From: Lojkania enalia
Taxonomy: Eukaryota > Ascomycota > Dothideomycetes > Pleosporales
DNA: 64,000 bases
Assembly (NCBI GenBank): GCA_010094045.1
Contig: ML986736.1
Span: 45,880-109,879, forward strand
Direction: 5' to 3'
This document shows, in pieces, positions 22,644 through 36,550 of this stretch; the first letter of the stretch is position 1; every line of letters begins with the position of its first letter. The notes beneath the pieces are model-generated. The model saw only the letters and a program-made list of their open reading frames with translations. It did no database searches and was not told the origin of the DNA. A program made the translations under genes and the position numbers.

Positions 22644-24788
22644 CTAAGATTCGAACAACTTAATTATAATAATTATTAACTATATATATATATACTATAA
22701 GAAGTAATAGTCTATTAGATTATTTAACACCTATACTATTAATTTAGCACGTTTAAGTATTATAGCTAGGCTGTTTATAGCGCCTACAGCTCTATTAAAA
22801 CTAACTACTCTCTTATAGCTAAATACTCTAATTATAAATTTCCTTATTAATCTACCTTTTAACGTTATTTTAATTAATTATATCCTTACCTACAGCTTTT
22901 ATTAGAATTTCCTACTTCTATAATCGCTTTCTTTTCTATTATTTTTACTTTATTACTACCTTATTTACTCGCTTAAGGCTCTTAATTTAATTAGCTATTA
23001 GCGCGATCGAATATATTATTATTATAGTACCCTTTTAAAGTTAATTAAAGGCTATAATAACTAATATAGGTAATAAGTTTTAATATTACTAAATCCTACT
23101 ATAAATTATTATTAATTAAGCCTCTAGTTTATATATATTATTAGGTGTTTTAGCTTCTTAGGGGGTAGTTTCTAATATAGGTAGTATTAGCATATATAGC
23201 TTAATATTAAGCTTTAATAGTACTACCTCTAAATTATATAGTACTATTCTAGCACCTTAAAAGTTTACACGAATATTAGCTTCTATAATTAATCGATTAT
23301 AGGCTACTTTAAAGGCTAGAAGAAAGGTAGTCTTATTAATATAGTTAATATAATTACGTACTAAGGCTAAGATTTTAGTATTATACTTAGCTAATAGTCT
23401 ATTTACTATAGTTTATATACTGTTAATTATAGGTAGAAATCCTTATAAATTCTAATTAAAGATATAGCTAATAAGTACCTTCTCTTCAGTCTTTATAAGC
23501 TTCTTTAAATTCGGCTTATAATCGTATTATACAGCTATTCCAGCGCGTTAAAAGTAGAGAGTATTTTAAAGGTAGCGAAAAATTGTTATAGTACTATTCT
23601 TAGTTAAAACTTAACCTCGATTAATAGTTAAGATTATAAAGATAATTTGTAATTTTTTATAGGTTAATTATATATTAATTTAGGTAGGCCGTTAAAAGTT
23701 TAGTAAGGTAATAGTTTACTTATACTAATAACTCGCTTATAAACTACGTTATTAGAATTTATATCTTTATCTAAGTTTAAGCCTTTAGATAATAGTTTAG
23801 TAGGTTCTTCTTCTATCTATTACCTACTTTCTACCTTTTTTATTTTCTTTGCTAACTTATTTAATATTATAATAAACTTCCTTTTTTATAAGATATAATT
23901 ATATATAGGAGCGGGTTAACTATTATTATTAGGTATACTACTAGTATTAAGAAAGTTCTAAATTTTACGCGTGTTATTATAATAAATCTAGTTGTAGGGA
24001 GGTATACTAAAGCTAATATTCTAGTAATTTAAGAACTAAGGTTTACGCTAAGCGAGATATATATTATTAATTAAAATATTTATAGTAATAATAGTATTTA
24101 GGTCTATAGTATTCGTATTATTAACTAGTCTTATTAGAAGAATAGCGCGGGGATATACTATTCTACTTAATATAAGCGGGATAAATTTCCTATTATTAAT
24201 AGTCTAGTTATTTATATTTCCTACTTCTTAAAGATTCTATAAGTTAAGTTAATATCTCTAGAACTTAAAGTTTTATAGATAGCCCTACGTTCTAAAAATA
24301 AGAATAGTACTAATAGTAAATACTATTTCTTTAGTTAGATTCTTCTAGTAGTATATTTATAGGTCTTATTATACCTATTCTAGCTACTATATAATATAGT
24401 ATCGCTTGGCGTCCTCGCGAGAGTAAAGTCTAAATAAAATTCTAATAACTTTCGTTTTTAGACTTATTTCTCTAAGCTAGGGCTTAAATAAGCTAAAATA
24501 TTTAGTATAGAGGGCTATTAGATTAATTGTAAAGGGTATAAATTTATTAAAATTTTCGATATTTAGAATAGTACAGCCTTCTTTTATCTCTTATAGGATG
24601 CTGAGAAGGAGGTTATAGGCGGTATCCTATATATTATATATATCGTCTTTTCGTACTAAGATTTTATTACTAGATATTAGTACTAGTACTTTTTAGATAG
24701 TATTATAGAATAGTTCTAGATCGTATTTAAACTAAAGATAGACTTATAGCTTATAGTTAGTAAAAGTAAAGAATTATCGGTAGGTAAT
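22644..24788. other. RIP-mutated DNA with a deleted pogo remnant
   Basis: TpA-rich throughout. The only assignable part is the pogo remnant at 22855-23560. From 23560 to 24788 a plus-strand frame can be followed if TAG/TAA are ignored, but nearly any frame in such DNA can be, and I see no diagnostic motif. The right edge is the 5' LTR of G1. Confidence 0.45.
22855..23560 (-). pseudogene. Internally deleted Fot1/pogo transposase remnant
   Basis: Minus-strand blocks match pogo C: 23110-23370 corresponds to about 49370-49610 of C (including the shared TTAATATAGTTAATATAATT), and 23400-23535 corresponds to about 50300-50460. The intervening ~0.65 kb that holds the DDE core in C and B is missing. 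No clear inverted termini remain. This is a deletion derivative, dead before or independently of RIP. Confidence 0.6.
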
Positions 24789-25328
24789 TATTATAAATAT
24801 AGAATACTAAGAGGTACTACCTTTATAGCTAAGGCTTAATCTAATATTAGCTACTATATAGGTCGACTTAGGCGAGGACTAATAAAATAATAATAGATAG
24901 AAGTATATTAGAGACTAATTATTAGATAGTAAGTAGTAGGACTATAAGAACTGAGGAGATAATTAGCTAAATAATAAGGTATAGTACAACCTATATATGT
25001 AATAATAGTAGAAGTATTAGGTATAGTAGAATAAACTTAATAGACTTAATAGACTTAATAAGTTAGGCTTAGTAGTTTTAGATCTAACTATATAGAGTAG
25101 AGAATCTCTTTAATAGATTAAATTCTATATAGTTATTCTTATAGATTTTATCTTATTACTATATTAAACTTCTAAATATACTTGTTATATTTAAAGAACT
25201 AGTAATCCTATTACTCTCTCTTTACTAAAGCTACTACCTCTAACCAACTTAATATAAATAAGCCCCTAATATATATATAACTGCAACAGCGGTTATTATA
25301 TATACTAGTAGTATATAGGTTAATAATA
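24789..25328 (+). repeat. 5' LTR of G1
   Basis: 540 bp. Starts TATTATAAATATAG (from TGTTA) and ends GGTTAATAATA (from TAACA). It matches the 541-bp LTR of G1' at 47966-48506 in inverse orientation, and both share GCAACAGCGG near the 3' end. Confidence 0.8.
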
Positions 25329-25539
25329 TAATAACTACCTAATATTAAGAGAATAGGAACTATTTAAAGATATTTACTATATTATAAAGTTAAGTTATAA
25401 TAATCTAAAGGTTATAAGCTCTAGAAGAAACTATAGTATAAAAAGTATAGGAATAGGAGACCTATATTATATAGATATAATATAAGCTAGCTGCAGCTAG
25501 AACCGACCTAGCTAAAGCTAAATAATAAGTATAAGCTAA

Positions 25540-28500
25540 GATAACTTTACTAAAGAAGTTTAATAGTAAGAAAAAATACGTTAACCCCTTTTTTATATTA
25601 ATAAAGCTATACTTTAAGTTTAATAATATAATCTTCTTCCTAAACAAGAATAAGATCTTAGCTATAATAATAAATATAGAAGAGATACTACTAGTATAAG
25701 CTAAACTATTTATAGCTAATTAGCTAGAAAATAGAGGTAATATAAAAAAGACTAGAGAATCTATAGACGAACTCTTTAAGAGCTAGGAAGGATTTAAAGA
25801 TAAGGTTCGAAATATTTTTAGAGAAGTAGACGTAGAATAGAAAGTATAAAGGAAGTTACTAAGGCTAACCTAGATTAAAAGAGTAACGGATTATACTATA
25901 AAGTTCTAGAAACTTAGTACTAGACTAGGATAGGATAATAGTATATTAGTAGGAATCTTCTATAAAGGGCTTAAAGATAAGGTTAAGAATGACCTAGTAA
26001 GAGAAGAAAGGCTAATAGAACTATTAGAAATAATCGAATTAGCGGTTAGAATTAATAACTATTAGCACGAGCGGAAAATAGAGAAATAATCTCAGCTGTA
26101 AATATTCGTATTAACTAAGAAAGAGAGTAAGATAGTACTATAGAATAGTAATCTAATAGTCTTTAGAAAAGTTGAAAAGAATAAGAGAAAGAACTACTAA
26201 CGATTAAGGATAAGTAATCTTAAGAAAGAAAGGCTTAAAAAAGGAGCGTGTTTTCTATATAGATAAAAAGGGTATTATATAAAAGAATATCTAAATAAGA
26301 AGAAAGAAGCCTAAATAATAACTATACAACCTACTAATAGATACTAATAACTAATACGGTATTAGATATATTATATAGATAACGGATATAGAATATACTA
26401 TTTAGTAAAGAAAGGAGACAATTATTAGCTACAACTAAGAAGAGTAGTAGTAGTTATTAGATATACGGAATATCTACTAGGTATATTAAGGCTTAATAGT
26501 ATATTAATCCTAGAAAGAATAAAGTAAAAGAAGTACTAGATCTATAATAAAATATATTAAGTAAGACTATATTTCTAGAAATATTAGAATATACCGTTTA
26601 GAGAAGTAACGTTCTAAGATAGCTAGAGTATATTAGAAGCTATAGTAAAATTAGTAGGGAAAATTATAGATAAAGAGATATTCGAGTATATATAGAAGAT
26701 ATATTAAAGCTACCCTATAGAACAGGTAAAAGGTAAGAAAGGGAAATATATACTACCCTATAAAAATAGCTATAAAAAAGATTGAGCCAGCTATTACTAG
26801 GACAATTACTTAATATATAAAGGTATTAAGATAAAGCTAGAAGTGTAGCTAAGAATAGATATATAATTATTACTAAGAATCTTACTATTTTAAGATAAGA
26901 TAGAAGATTATATAGAAAACGGGTATTGTTAGATTTATAGAAGTCTAATTTACCTTAAAATAGAGTATCTATACTAGTTTAGTAAAATTATTATAGAAGC
27001 TAAAGAGCTAAAGAAGTTAGTTTTAGAAGTAAGAGAAATGTAGGAAGATATTAAGAGATAACTTAATATTACAGCTCGTAAGATAATAGGAGTAAGTATA
27101 TCTAAGAAAGAGAAATATTCTAAAGATAATATATATTTAGAGGAATATAAAACTTTAAACTAGAAATAATATATAGTTAAATACTAGTACTATTAAAATA
27201 CGTTTAGAGTATTTAGATAGTAAAAATTAGATAAAGATTATTAACTAATTAAATAGTAATAGTATTTCTTAAGATAGAAGTATAAGATATATAGTAAATA
27301 GGTAAAGGCTACTTACGCTTAAGAACTATAGGCAAGATATAGTATAGATAGATATCTACTATATAGAGGAGAGAAGGAGAAAGTAGGGTTCTTCCTATCT
27401 TAGTTAAAAAACTAAGTAGCCCCTAAGGCGATAGCTATATTAAAGAACCGGGTAGAAAAGCTGTTAGAAAAGTTACTAGTATAGTACTTTTATATATAGT
27501 ACTCTAAGTAGAGTTTAATAGAAGGAAGCTTAAAATACTACTTAATAGTAGAGCTTTAGACATATTTATATCAGCGTAATAGGTTTATAAGAATAATATA
27601 GAGTAGAGGGAAAAAGTAGTACCTTATATAATATACCTAGTAGATAATAAGCTAATAAACTATAGTAGAGAAGTTGTACTAATAGAAACTAAGAAGTAAG
27701 CGTTTAATATTATAGGATATACTAATATAAGAAGTATTAATATTATAAACCTAGGAAAATTCGATATATTACTAGATATAGACTAGCTAGCTAAATATAA
27801 TTCTAGAGTAGATTAGTAGTAAGGGATAGTTTATAGGTTATAGAGCTGCTCTAAGATGGAACGGGTAGTAGGATAGTATAGGATAAAGTGTCCCTTAAGT
27901 CTATAGTTAATATAGAGAGTATCGGCAGCTATAATAGCTAAATATCTTAAGAAGATAAAATAGATACTAGATATTATTATATTTTAAAAAGTATATTTTA
28001 AAAAATTTAAGAGGATTATAGTAAATTTATAGAGCTATATAAAGAAGTAGAGAATAGAGGATTATCTAAGTATAAGAAATACAACTATAAGATTATTATT
28101 AAGGATAAAAAGAAATTAAAAACTAGTCTAATATATAATTTAAACTAAGAATAAAGAGAAGAACTTAAAAAGTATATCTAAAAGAATTTAATAAGAGGGT
28201 ATATACAACTAAGCTAGAGTAAAATAGTATTACTAATACTATTTATACCTAAAAAGAATAGTAAACTAAGGTTATATATAGACTATAAATAATTAAATAA
28301 TACAACTAAGAAAAATAGATATCTATTATCTAGAATAATAGAACTTATAAGTTAATTATAAGGAGCTAAGTAGTTTATAAAGTTTAATATAAGAGAAGGA
28401 TACTACTAAATTCGGATAAAGAAGGGCTATAAATAGAAAACTGTATTTAAGATAAGAGAAGATCTTTTTAAATACCTAATAATACTATTTAAACTTATAA

Positions 28501-30083
28501 ATATACTAGTAACCTTTTAAATAATTATAAATAATACGTTAAAAGAATACTTAGATATATTTATAATAGTATATCTAGATAATATTCTAGTCTATATAAA
28601 TAGATTACTAAGAGAGTATAAGAAATATATTAGAAAAGTATTAATAAAACTATAAGAGTATAAGTTATATATAACTCTAGAGAAATACGAGTTTTATAAA
28701 ATAAAAATAGAGTTTCTAGGATTTTAGATATCTAGAGATAGTATTAAAATAGAATAAGAAAAGGTTAAAATAATACTAGAATAGCTAGTATCTATTTTAG
28801 TTAAATAAGTCTAATCTTTTTAAACTTTACAAATTTCTACAGAAAATTTATAAGCAGGTATTTTAGAGTAGTAGTACTTTTAATAGAGATTACTAAGAAA
28901 GAAAAAGAGTTTAAGTAGTAAGAAGTATAGTAAAAAGCTTTTAAAGAACTAAAAGCCTGCTTTACCTTAGTATTAATACTAAGAATACTAGATCTAGAGA
29001 AGTAATTTTAAGTGAAAACTAATACTTTAGATAAGGTAATAGACGCTTACTTAAATTAGCAAGATAAAGATAGAAAGTAGAAACTATAAGCCTACTTTTT
29101 AAGAAAAATAAAACTAGAAGAACTTAACTATAATATATATAATAAGGAACTATTAGTAATAGTTAAAGCGTTAAGAGAATAGTAAATATATTTAATAGAA
29201 ACTAAATATCTATTTAAAGTCTAAATAGACTATAAAAACCTTATATACTTTATAATAATAAAGAAAATTATAGAAAGATAAATATAATAGGTAGAATAAC
29301 TAGTAGACTATAACTTTAAATAACGTACTAGAAAGGGTTAGAAAATATAGCTGTAGATATACTAAATTATAGAGCTAACTATATAACTAAGAAAAAGTAT
29401 AAAAGAAATACGATTCTAAGATAAAAATTAGATAGATTCCTTATATATAACTACCTATAAGTCGCCTAAGTTATAAAACTAACTACGCTAGAATAAACTT
29501 AGTAGTAAAAGCTAAGAAATATATAGATAGTAGAGTAATATCTAATAAGTAGTAAAGAAGTAAAAGTAATTAAAAATACAACTTGAAAACAACTATATAT
29601 ATATTTATATATATAATAGTAGATAATAAAAGAATTATATAAATTACTAGAATAGGGATATTTAGGAGTAGTAGAAATAAAGCGAAGGTTAAGAAAGAGC
29701 TTTACTCTTACTAATATAAGAAAAGAAGTATAAGATATACTCTATAAATATTTAGAATATAGAAAGAATAAGGCTATAAAATATAAGCTTTATAAATTCT
29801 TATAACTATTAGAAGTATTTAAAAGACTATAAGAGTGGATTATAATTAATTTTATAACTAAGTTACTAGAGTTAATAGAACTAGGGTAAAAAAGAAAATA
29901 TAACGTAATTATAAATATAGTAGATTAACTAATAAAGTATATATATTTTAAACTAGTATTAGAAATAATAATAGTATCTAAACTAGCGTATAAGTTATTA
30001 TATATAGTATTTATAGAGTATAGAGTTTTAAAGTATATTACTTTAGATAGAGATAAGTTGTTTATATTTAAATACTAGTAAAG
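25540..30083 (+). pseudogene. G1 gag-pol polyprotein, RIP-inactivated and truncated
   Basis: Gag reads around 25920-26090 as GLKDKVKNDLVREERLIELL. The zinc knuckle at 26249-26290 keeps its first Cys, while the other Cys, the His and the last Cys are Tyr. Reverse transcriptase runs about 28200-28800: KLRLYIDYKQLN, then RYLLSRI, GYYQIRIKKG, and the YLDD box as YLDN at 28572-28583. RNase H (about 28950-29300) contains ELNYNIYNKELLVIVKALRE. Integrase (about 29600-30083) shows TLDRDKLFIFKY in place of the usual SDRDxxFTSxFW. The frame is full of TAG/TAA. The last integrase segment is cut by G2. Confidence 0.87.
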
Positions 30084-30418
30084 TATAACAGCCTTTAATT
30101 AGCTAGGTATAGGATAGAGTAATAATTAAAAGTAATTATATGCTATAGGGGGGATTATTCTTATAGACTTATAATAGAAGTGCGTAAGTAGAGTATTTAA
30201 AGGATATTTAAGTTAACTATAAAGAGCTATAAAAGTTAGAGTTGTAAAGTTGTTAAATATAATTTAGTTCTCTTACTATTCTTTCCTACTTAGTTATTTA
30301 GTTAATTAAGCTATTAAGCGTATTACGTATCTTATATTAGTCTTATTCTTCTAACTATATAGAGTCCTAGATCTCGATTAAGTCTAGTATAAGGATTTCT
30401 ATAGAGGCATCTATAATA
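30084..30418 (-). repeat. 3' LTR of G2
   Basis: 335 bp. On the plus strand it starts TATAACAGCC and ends GCATCTATAATA; ancestral ends TG...CA in element orientation. It lacks the ~34-bp insertion present in the other LTR. Confidence 0.82.
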
Positions 30419-30794
30419 CTATCTTCCCCCTCTAAGTTCTTAGCCTAAGAGTTTTCCCGTTCTAAACTAGTATATAGTAGGGTTAGTATGCTACCTTTGC
30501 TGGAACTATATATATTTCTAATACTTTCCCTTTACTATTTAACTCTAGGTAGATACTATTATACTAATTATATAGACTGTTTAGGCGAGACTATTTTACT
30601 TTATTTCTAGTATTCTTGTAAGAGGTTAACTTATAAGATAGATAAGAAGAAGATATCTAAAAAGTTATATTGCTTAGAATACCTTTATACTAGTATATAT
30701 TCGTTATATAATATAGATTATAATACTTAGATTGCTTATATATTATAATTCTATACTACTAGTTTATTCCTAATTCTTTCTAGTAGTAAAGTAG

Positions 30795-31105
30795 GATGCT
30801 GAAGTTGCGAAGCTGGAGGAGAAGATTCGTCTAGCTTAAGAGGAGTTAAAATAACTTTTTAATAAGGTAGTAGTAGTTTATATAAAGATCTAGCGTCTTT
30901 ATAAGATTTATAAATAAGCGAAGTATAGGTAGGTAGAGGATTATAAATATATGTAGAAGTAACTTAAGAAAGAAGAAGAGGCGGATTGCGAAGCGGGTCT
31001 TCTTTCTAAGACGGAGTCGCCTCTCGTAATATAGCTAATATTATTCGATCCTACTACTCTATCTCTAGATTTTCTTTGTAAATTTGGGTTTTATAATATA
31101 TCTAT
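30795..31105 (+). pseudogene. Antisense coiled-coil ORF in G2
   Basis: Opposite to gag-pol and between the integrase end and the 3' LTR, a plus-strand frame reads DAEVAKLEEKIRLA-EELK, then KI-RLYKIYK-AKYR, KKEEEADCEAGLLSKTES and DPTTLSLDFLCKFGF, with stops only at presumed Gln positions. It keeps more TG/CA than the surrounding element. Fungal Gypsy elements often carry such a coiled-coil frame near the 3' LTR in antisense, annotated as a hypothetical protein; I recall this without being able to check it. Its role is unknown. A similar frame lies at the equivalent place in G1'. Confidence 0.6.
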
Positions 31106-31149
31106 AATACTATAGAGCTAAGGTTTTCTTCTAGTTCTTAGGTATTATT

Positions 31150-34100
31150 CTATAGATTCCTATATTTATCTATTTCTAACTATTTAATTAGATAATATTA
31201 TTTACTATTCTATATCCTATACTTTATTATTCTCTCAACTTTCTATTCCTAGTTTTCTCCGTACGTATCTATATTATATACTACTAATTTAGTATCTTAG
31301 GGTACCTTTTCTATAAGTACGATATAGAAGGTTAGATAGATTTTTATAGTTGTAGATAATTTAAGTTAATAGTTTACAGGTAATATTTATTTCTTAATCT
31401 TATATAGTCTAATTTTAATATAATCTAGTTTACTACTTAGTTATTTACTTTAAATATTTTATTATAATAGCTAAACTTTTTCTCCCTTTTTAAAGTAAGG
31501 TAGTTATTTATATTTCTTATTATAGTATTTTTTATAGTATATTATAGGAACTAGAGGTTTTTCTTTAGTAAGTCTTATATTTATTAAATAATCTCGACTT
31601 GTTTCTATACCTACGGTATCTATAATACTATTTTAATTAGAGTATTATAGGTTTTTAGTTTATACCTATAGTTTACTATAAATAGTAATACTCTAGTTAT
31701 ATTATATATAGTACTATTATACACGAGTTATACTATTAGTAGTAGTATTATCTAATTATTTTATCTATAATTAAGGTAGTACTATAGGTATTACTCTACT
31801 GTTTAGTTTATTTATTCTATCTATCTATCTATTTATAGGTAAAATACTATAAATATCTTATATTTAATTTCTAGTAAGTCTATAATTGTTTACCAAAACT
31901 TTAAAGTAAACTTAATATTTTAGTCTATAATTATCTTCTATAGTACCCTATATTATATAACAATCCATCTTAGAAAGATGTTTACAACTTATTCTACTAA
32001 TAATACTTTATTATAGGGAATAAAGTAGGTATATTTTATAAGTCTATCTATAATTATTATAATAGAGTTATATACTTCTCCTTTAAGGTAGTCTTTTAAC
32101 TTTAGTAGCTTAATAATAAAGTCTATAATAACTTCTATTTATAGTCTAGTTAGTATTTCTAGATTCTATAATAGTCTATAAAGTATATATCTATTAGGTT
32201 TATTCTATTAGTAGTCTATATATTCTCGTAATATATTTTTTACCTATTCTCTTACTTTAGGGAAGTAGAATCTTCTAAGGATTTATTCTAGCGTTTTCTC
32301 TATTCCTTAGTATCCGTATATAAGAGCTTTATAGAATTACCTAATAAATTTTCTTCTAACTTTAACTAGTATATAGATTTAATTATAGATATATAGTAGT
32401 CTATCTATCTATTTTAGTTCTTGTTCTTAGAGTTTTTTAGGTATTCTATCTATTACTAACTTAATTAGTATTATCCAGCTTACTTCTTTAGTAATAGTTA
32501 TTACTGCAAGTTTTAGGTAATTATATACTATACTTCTATCTTATTATTTTCTTAGTAGTATAGCTGTAGTTCCTTTCTCTTACTTATATTCTAGTAGTCT
32601 ACTTAATACGTCTACTTTTTAGTTTTATTTTCCGCTAATATAAATAATCTTAAAGTTAAATATAGCTAGTTCTTATAACTATCTAATCTATCTAGGGGTA
32701 AGAGTTTTAGTAGTAAAGAAGGTAGTAAAGTTCTTATAATTATAATAAACTTTAGTTTACTATTTTACTCCTTATAGGTATATATACTACTCTTTAAAAT
32801 ATACTATAATAGTTAGGAGTTCTTAGTTATATATATTATAATTTATCTCTACTAGTATAAGTTTTCGTAAATAGTATACTACTAGATATTATTTTCTATT
32901 ATAGATTTGTATAAGAATTCTAGCTATTCTTATCTCTAATACGTCGGTTTCTATAAGAGCTTTCTTTTCTAGGTTGTAGAGTATTAGTACTAGTTCTTAT
33001 TAGAATTATTTCTTAACTTCTTAGAAGGCTTTTTTTTTATTTTCCTATATAAAAGTAACATCTTTTCTTAATAGTTATATTAAGGGTGTAGTTATATTAC
33101 TCTAATTATTTATAAAGGTTTAGTAGAAGTTATAAAATTTTATAAAGGATTAGATATCTTTAATTAATTTTAAAGTTAGCTAGTCTCTAATTACTACTAA
33201 TATATTTAGGTCTATTTATAGTTGTTCTAGTTTAATAATAAATCCTAAGTAGTCTATTCGCGTAGTATAGAATTTGTATTTTCTTACCTTAAAGTATAAT
33301 TTTACTACTTATAATATACGTAGTATTTGTTTAATATATTCCTTATATTCTTACTTTATTTTTAAATATATAAGAACGTTGTCTAAATATACTATATAGA
33401 ATTATCTAAGGTAGGGTCTTAGTACCTTATTAATTCGTTTTTAAAAAGTAGCTAGTACGTTAGTAAGTTTAAATAGTATAACTAGGTATTTAAAGAGTTT
33501 CTTTTTTATCCTAAATACGGTTTTCTATTTATCTCCTTCTTTAATATAGATCTAGTAGTATATATTTTAGATATCTAATTTCGTAAAGATAGTAGCTTCC
33601 CTTAATTAGTCTCTTAAATTATAGATAAATAGTAAAGGGTACTAATCTTTAATTATAATATTATTAAGAGTATAATAATTAATATATATTTATAGGTCTA
33701 TTATTCCTTTCTTATCTACGAAGAGTATAGGGTATACTACTAGTAAGTTTAATTCTTAGATTATTTCTTTCTTTAGATACTTGTCTATATATTATTTTAG
33801 AGCCTCTACTTCCCTTAGTATTAGGCTATATATTAGTCCGTATCTAGGTTCTTTTCCTAGTTATAGTTTAATTTTATAATCGTATTCTCTATATTTAGGT
33901 AGATATTATAGTAGTTTTTAGAGTTGTTTTATTAAGTATTAGTATTCCTTAGATATACTATATAATATATTTCCTATTAGAAATAATTCTTTTACTACTT
34001 TCTTTACTATTATAGTAAATTATTCTTTAACCAGCTGGCTAGAGTTTTTAAGGATAATTCGTCTCGTTTACTAATTTATCTAAAGATTTTCCTTTCTAAA

Positions 34101-36450
34101 CTATAAAATCTCTAGGATAATATTATAGTTGGTAATTTCTATAATTTAGAAGATTTATCCTTATTAAATTATTTCTAGGATTTTAAACTCTCTTAGTTCT
34201 ATAATATATATAACTTTCTTTTAGAAGTCTTTTCCCTCTATAATTTAAATTATATAGGGTCGTTCTAGTTATACTATAAGTATTCCTTTTCTAGTAATAT
34301 AATTACTAGCTATAAAATTCTTTATTATTCTACTATTAATAAGTATATATACCTTATAGCTATAATATTATCTTAGTATTATAAGATAGTATTCTCCTAT
34401 ATTCCTATATAGTTAGGTTATCTTAAGCTAATAGACTATTACTTCTTTTATAGATATATATTTTAGGTATTTCCGTTCTAGACATTTATATTATAGTTTT
34501 CTTCTAATATATACTTTAGATAGTAGAGGTTCTAGTTTAAGTACTATATAGTTTTAGGTTTATTTAATAACTTCCTATTCTATTATAGCTTCTTATTTTA
34601 TAAGGTTTTCTAGTACCTTATCTTTATCTAGTTGTCTTAGCTATATACCTATATTTTTCTTTCTTTTTTAGTAGGCCTTATATTACTATTTAATACACGA
34701 CATCTATACTATCTTAAAATATACTAGATAGTATTAGTTTATATAAGAGTTATCGTCTTTTCTAATCTAGTAGTCCTATTCTTATTTATATTATGATACC
34801 TTTAGTACCTAGTATTTTACTAGTACTTTACTTTATAAGAAGGCTACTACTTTTTATACTATGTATACAGCCTTATCCTAATCTATTATACTAAAGTATC
34901 CTTCTACTACTTTTATTATTTCTATCTATTTTTAGAAGTATAAGAAGCGGATTTCTCTAGGGTAGGTATTTTACTATTCTTCGTAAACGTTGATAATATC
35001 TTATCCTAGTCTATTCTTATTATAGAATCTTATAGGTAGTTCCTCTTATAGGGTAGCTATAAGAGCCGGGGTTCCTTATTTATACTCGATTATTCCTCGT
35101 TAGTATATAAAATATACTCTAGGGGCTAGTTTAGGTATTAGTATTCTAATAGTAGCTTCTTCTATTTATAATAAAGTGTTTATTTCTTTATCCTCGCCTA
35201 ATTCTTTCTAAACCTCTTCTAGCCATCTTTTTATACATTTTTATATTACTATAAGTTGTATTTTCTTCTAAAACTAATATTTTATAGCTTCTTTAAGTTG
35301 TTAGTATATTTAACACTCGTTTTTATTATAAGAGGACTAATATAGGGTTCCGTGTTCTATAGTTACGGCTAGTTTTTCTTTACCTGCTTTCTATGGTTTA
35401 TCTTCTATAAGCCGGTTTTTCTTTTCTTTCTTTTTACTTCTATATTCCTTTACTATATATCCTAGTTTCTAATAATTATAGTATTTAATATCTTTCTTCT
35501 AAGTCTTCTTTTCTTGAGTCGCCTATAGCTTAAGCTTCTTTTCTCTAGTAGTACTTAGGTTTATAGGTCCGCCCGCGTCGGTAGCCCTTACTAAAAAGCG
35601 TGCCCTTTAGTAGTATGCTTACTTTTTCTTATTTTTAAACTAATATAGTTCGTTGTTAATTCTTTTTACTAGTTAGAAGTATAATACTAGATCTTAAGGT
35701 TGTTCTATATATATTATTACCCTTTTTATTTCTATTTTTAATCCTCTACAGAACTTTACTATTATACTATAGTTATCCTATATAACTTTATTTAAGAGCT
35801 GTTAAAAACTTAATATATATAAGATAATAGATCCTAGTTAAACTAGATTGTAAAGTCTATCTTCTACTACTTATACTTTATTAATATCTTTAAACGCTAG
35901 TTTAAGTTTCTATTAGAAGTATACTAGGCTCGTAAATATTACCTTAGTTTCGCTTTTCTAGTATTCTTCCGCGTGGTTCTTAAAATCTATTAGGAAGGAC
36001 TAGAACTAGTTAAATAGTTTACCTATTAGGTAGACTCTTATAAATAGTATTTTCTCGTTCTTATACTAGATAATATCTAGGTTAGCGTTAATATAAATCT
36101 TTACTACTACTAGGAATCTTTTAAGTTTAAACCTAGTTCTATTAAACTTATTAAATAGTACTAATTTAATTTATCGCTAATAATATATTATTAGTAGTAT
36201 TCTTTTAACTTACTTAAGTTTCTAGATAATTCCTATAAGTTCTATTTCTTATTTACTATTAATTATTCCTTATATTCTTTTAAGACTTTTAAAAAGGCTG
36301 TCCTAAATCTCTTTTAAGCTTCTTATCTATTTATCTACTAGGACTAGCTGTTTCTATTATTATATTAATTCGTTCTATATTCTTATAAATATAGTTGTTA
36401 TACCTACCTCCGAAGAGGTAGCTTTACTAGTTAATCCCAACATTCTGCTT
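31150..36450 (-). pseudogene. G2 gag-pol polyprotein, RIP-inactivated
   Basis: Read on the minus strand. Gag lies around 36450-35300 with the zinc knuckle at 35483-35442, reading YYNY-KLGYIVKEY: the family pattern C-x2-C-x4-H-x4-C with all four ligands changed to Tyr. Reverse transcriptase lies around 33800-33100: PILFVDKKG, NNIIIKD-YPLL, FTKLDI, KTVFRIKKKLFKYLVI, and the YLDD box as YLDN (VYLDNVLIY, 33389-33378), then KFYIT-IDYLGF. RNase H and integrase follow to about 31150. Stops are TAG/TAA at Gln/Trp sites. Confidence 0.85.
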
Positions 36451-36550
36451 ATATAAGTTTCCTATATTACTTACTAAAGGTATCTCTTTTCTTATAACTA
36501 GGGTAGTCTAACTAGTCTTACTTCTTCTAGTCTTATAAGGGTAGTTAAAG

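Larger units (their letters stand above)
24789..30083 (+). mobile_element. Ty3/Gypsy retrotransposon G1, 3' truncated
   Basis: A 540-bp 5' LTR (24789-25328) is followed by gag with a zinc knuckle, protease region, reverse transcriptase, RNase H and integrase in Gypsy order. The integrase stops at 30083, where the LTR of G2 begins. The sister copy G1' reads on past this point, so G1 has lost its integrase C-terminus and 3' LTR. Heavily RIP-mutated: almost no CA/TG outside short patches. Confidence 0.88.

Noticed and set aside
23930..24788. Possible plus-strand protein upstream of G1
   Set aside because: Only readable if TAG/TAA are ignored, and no conserved motif or second copy supports it; in this DNA almost any frame looks open that way.
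24789..25328. Gln-rich reading frame conserved between G1 and G1' suggested a gag N-terminus
   Set aside because: The sequence has TG...CA-derived ends and occupies opposite ends of the two elements (5' in G1, 3' in G1'), so it is the LTR, not coding.
25462..25647. 61-codon minus-strand open frame
   Set aside because: Lies inside G1 gag leader, is Leu/Tyr/Ile-rich as any AT-rich frame would be, and has no counterpart in G1'.
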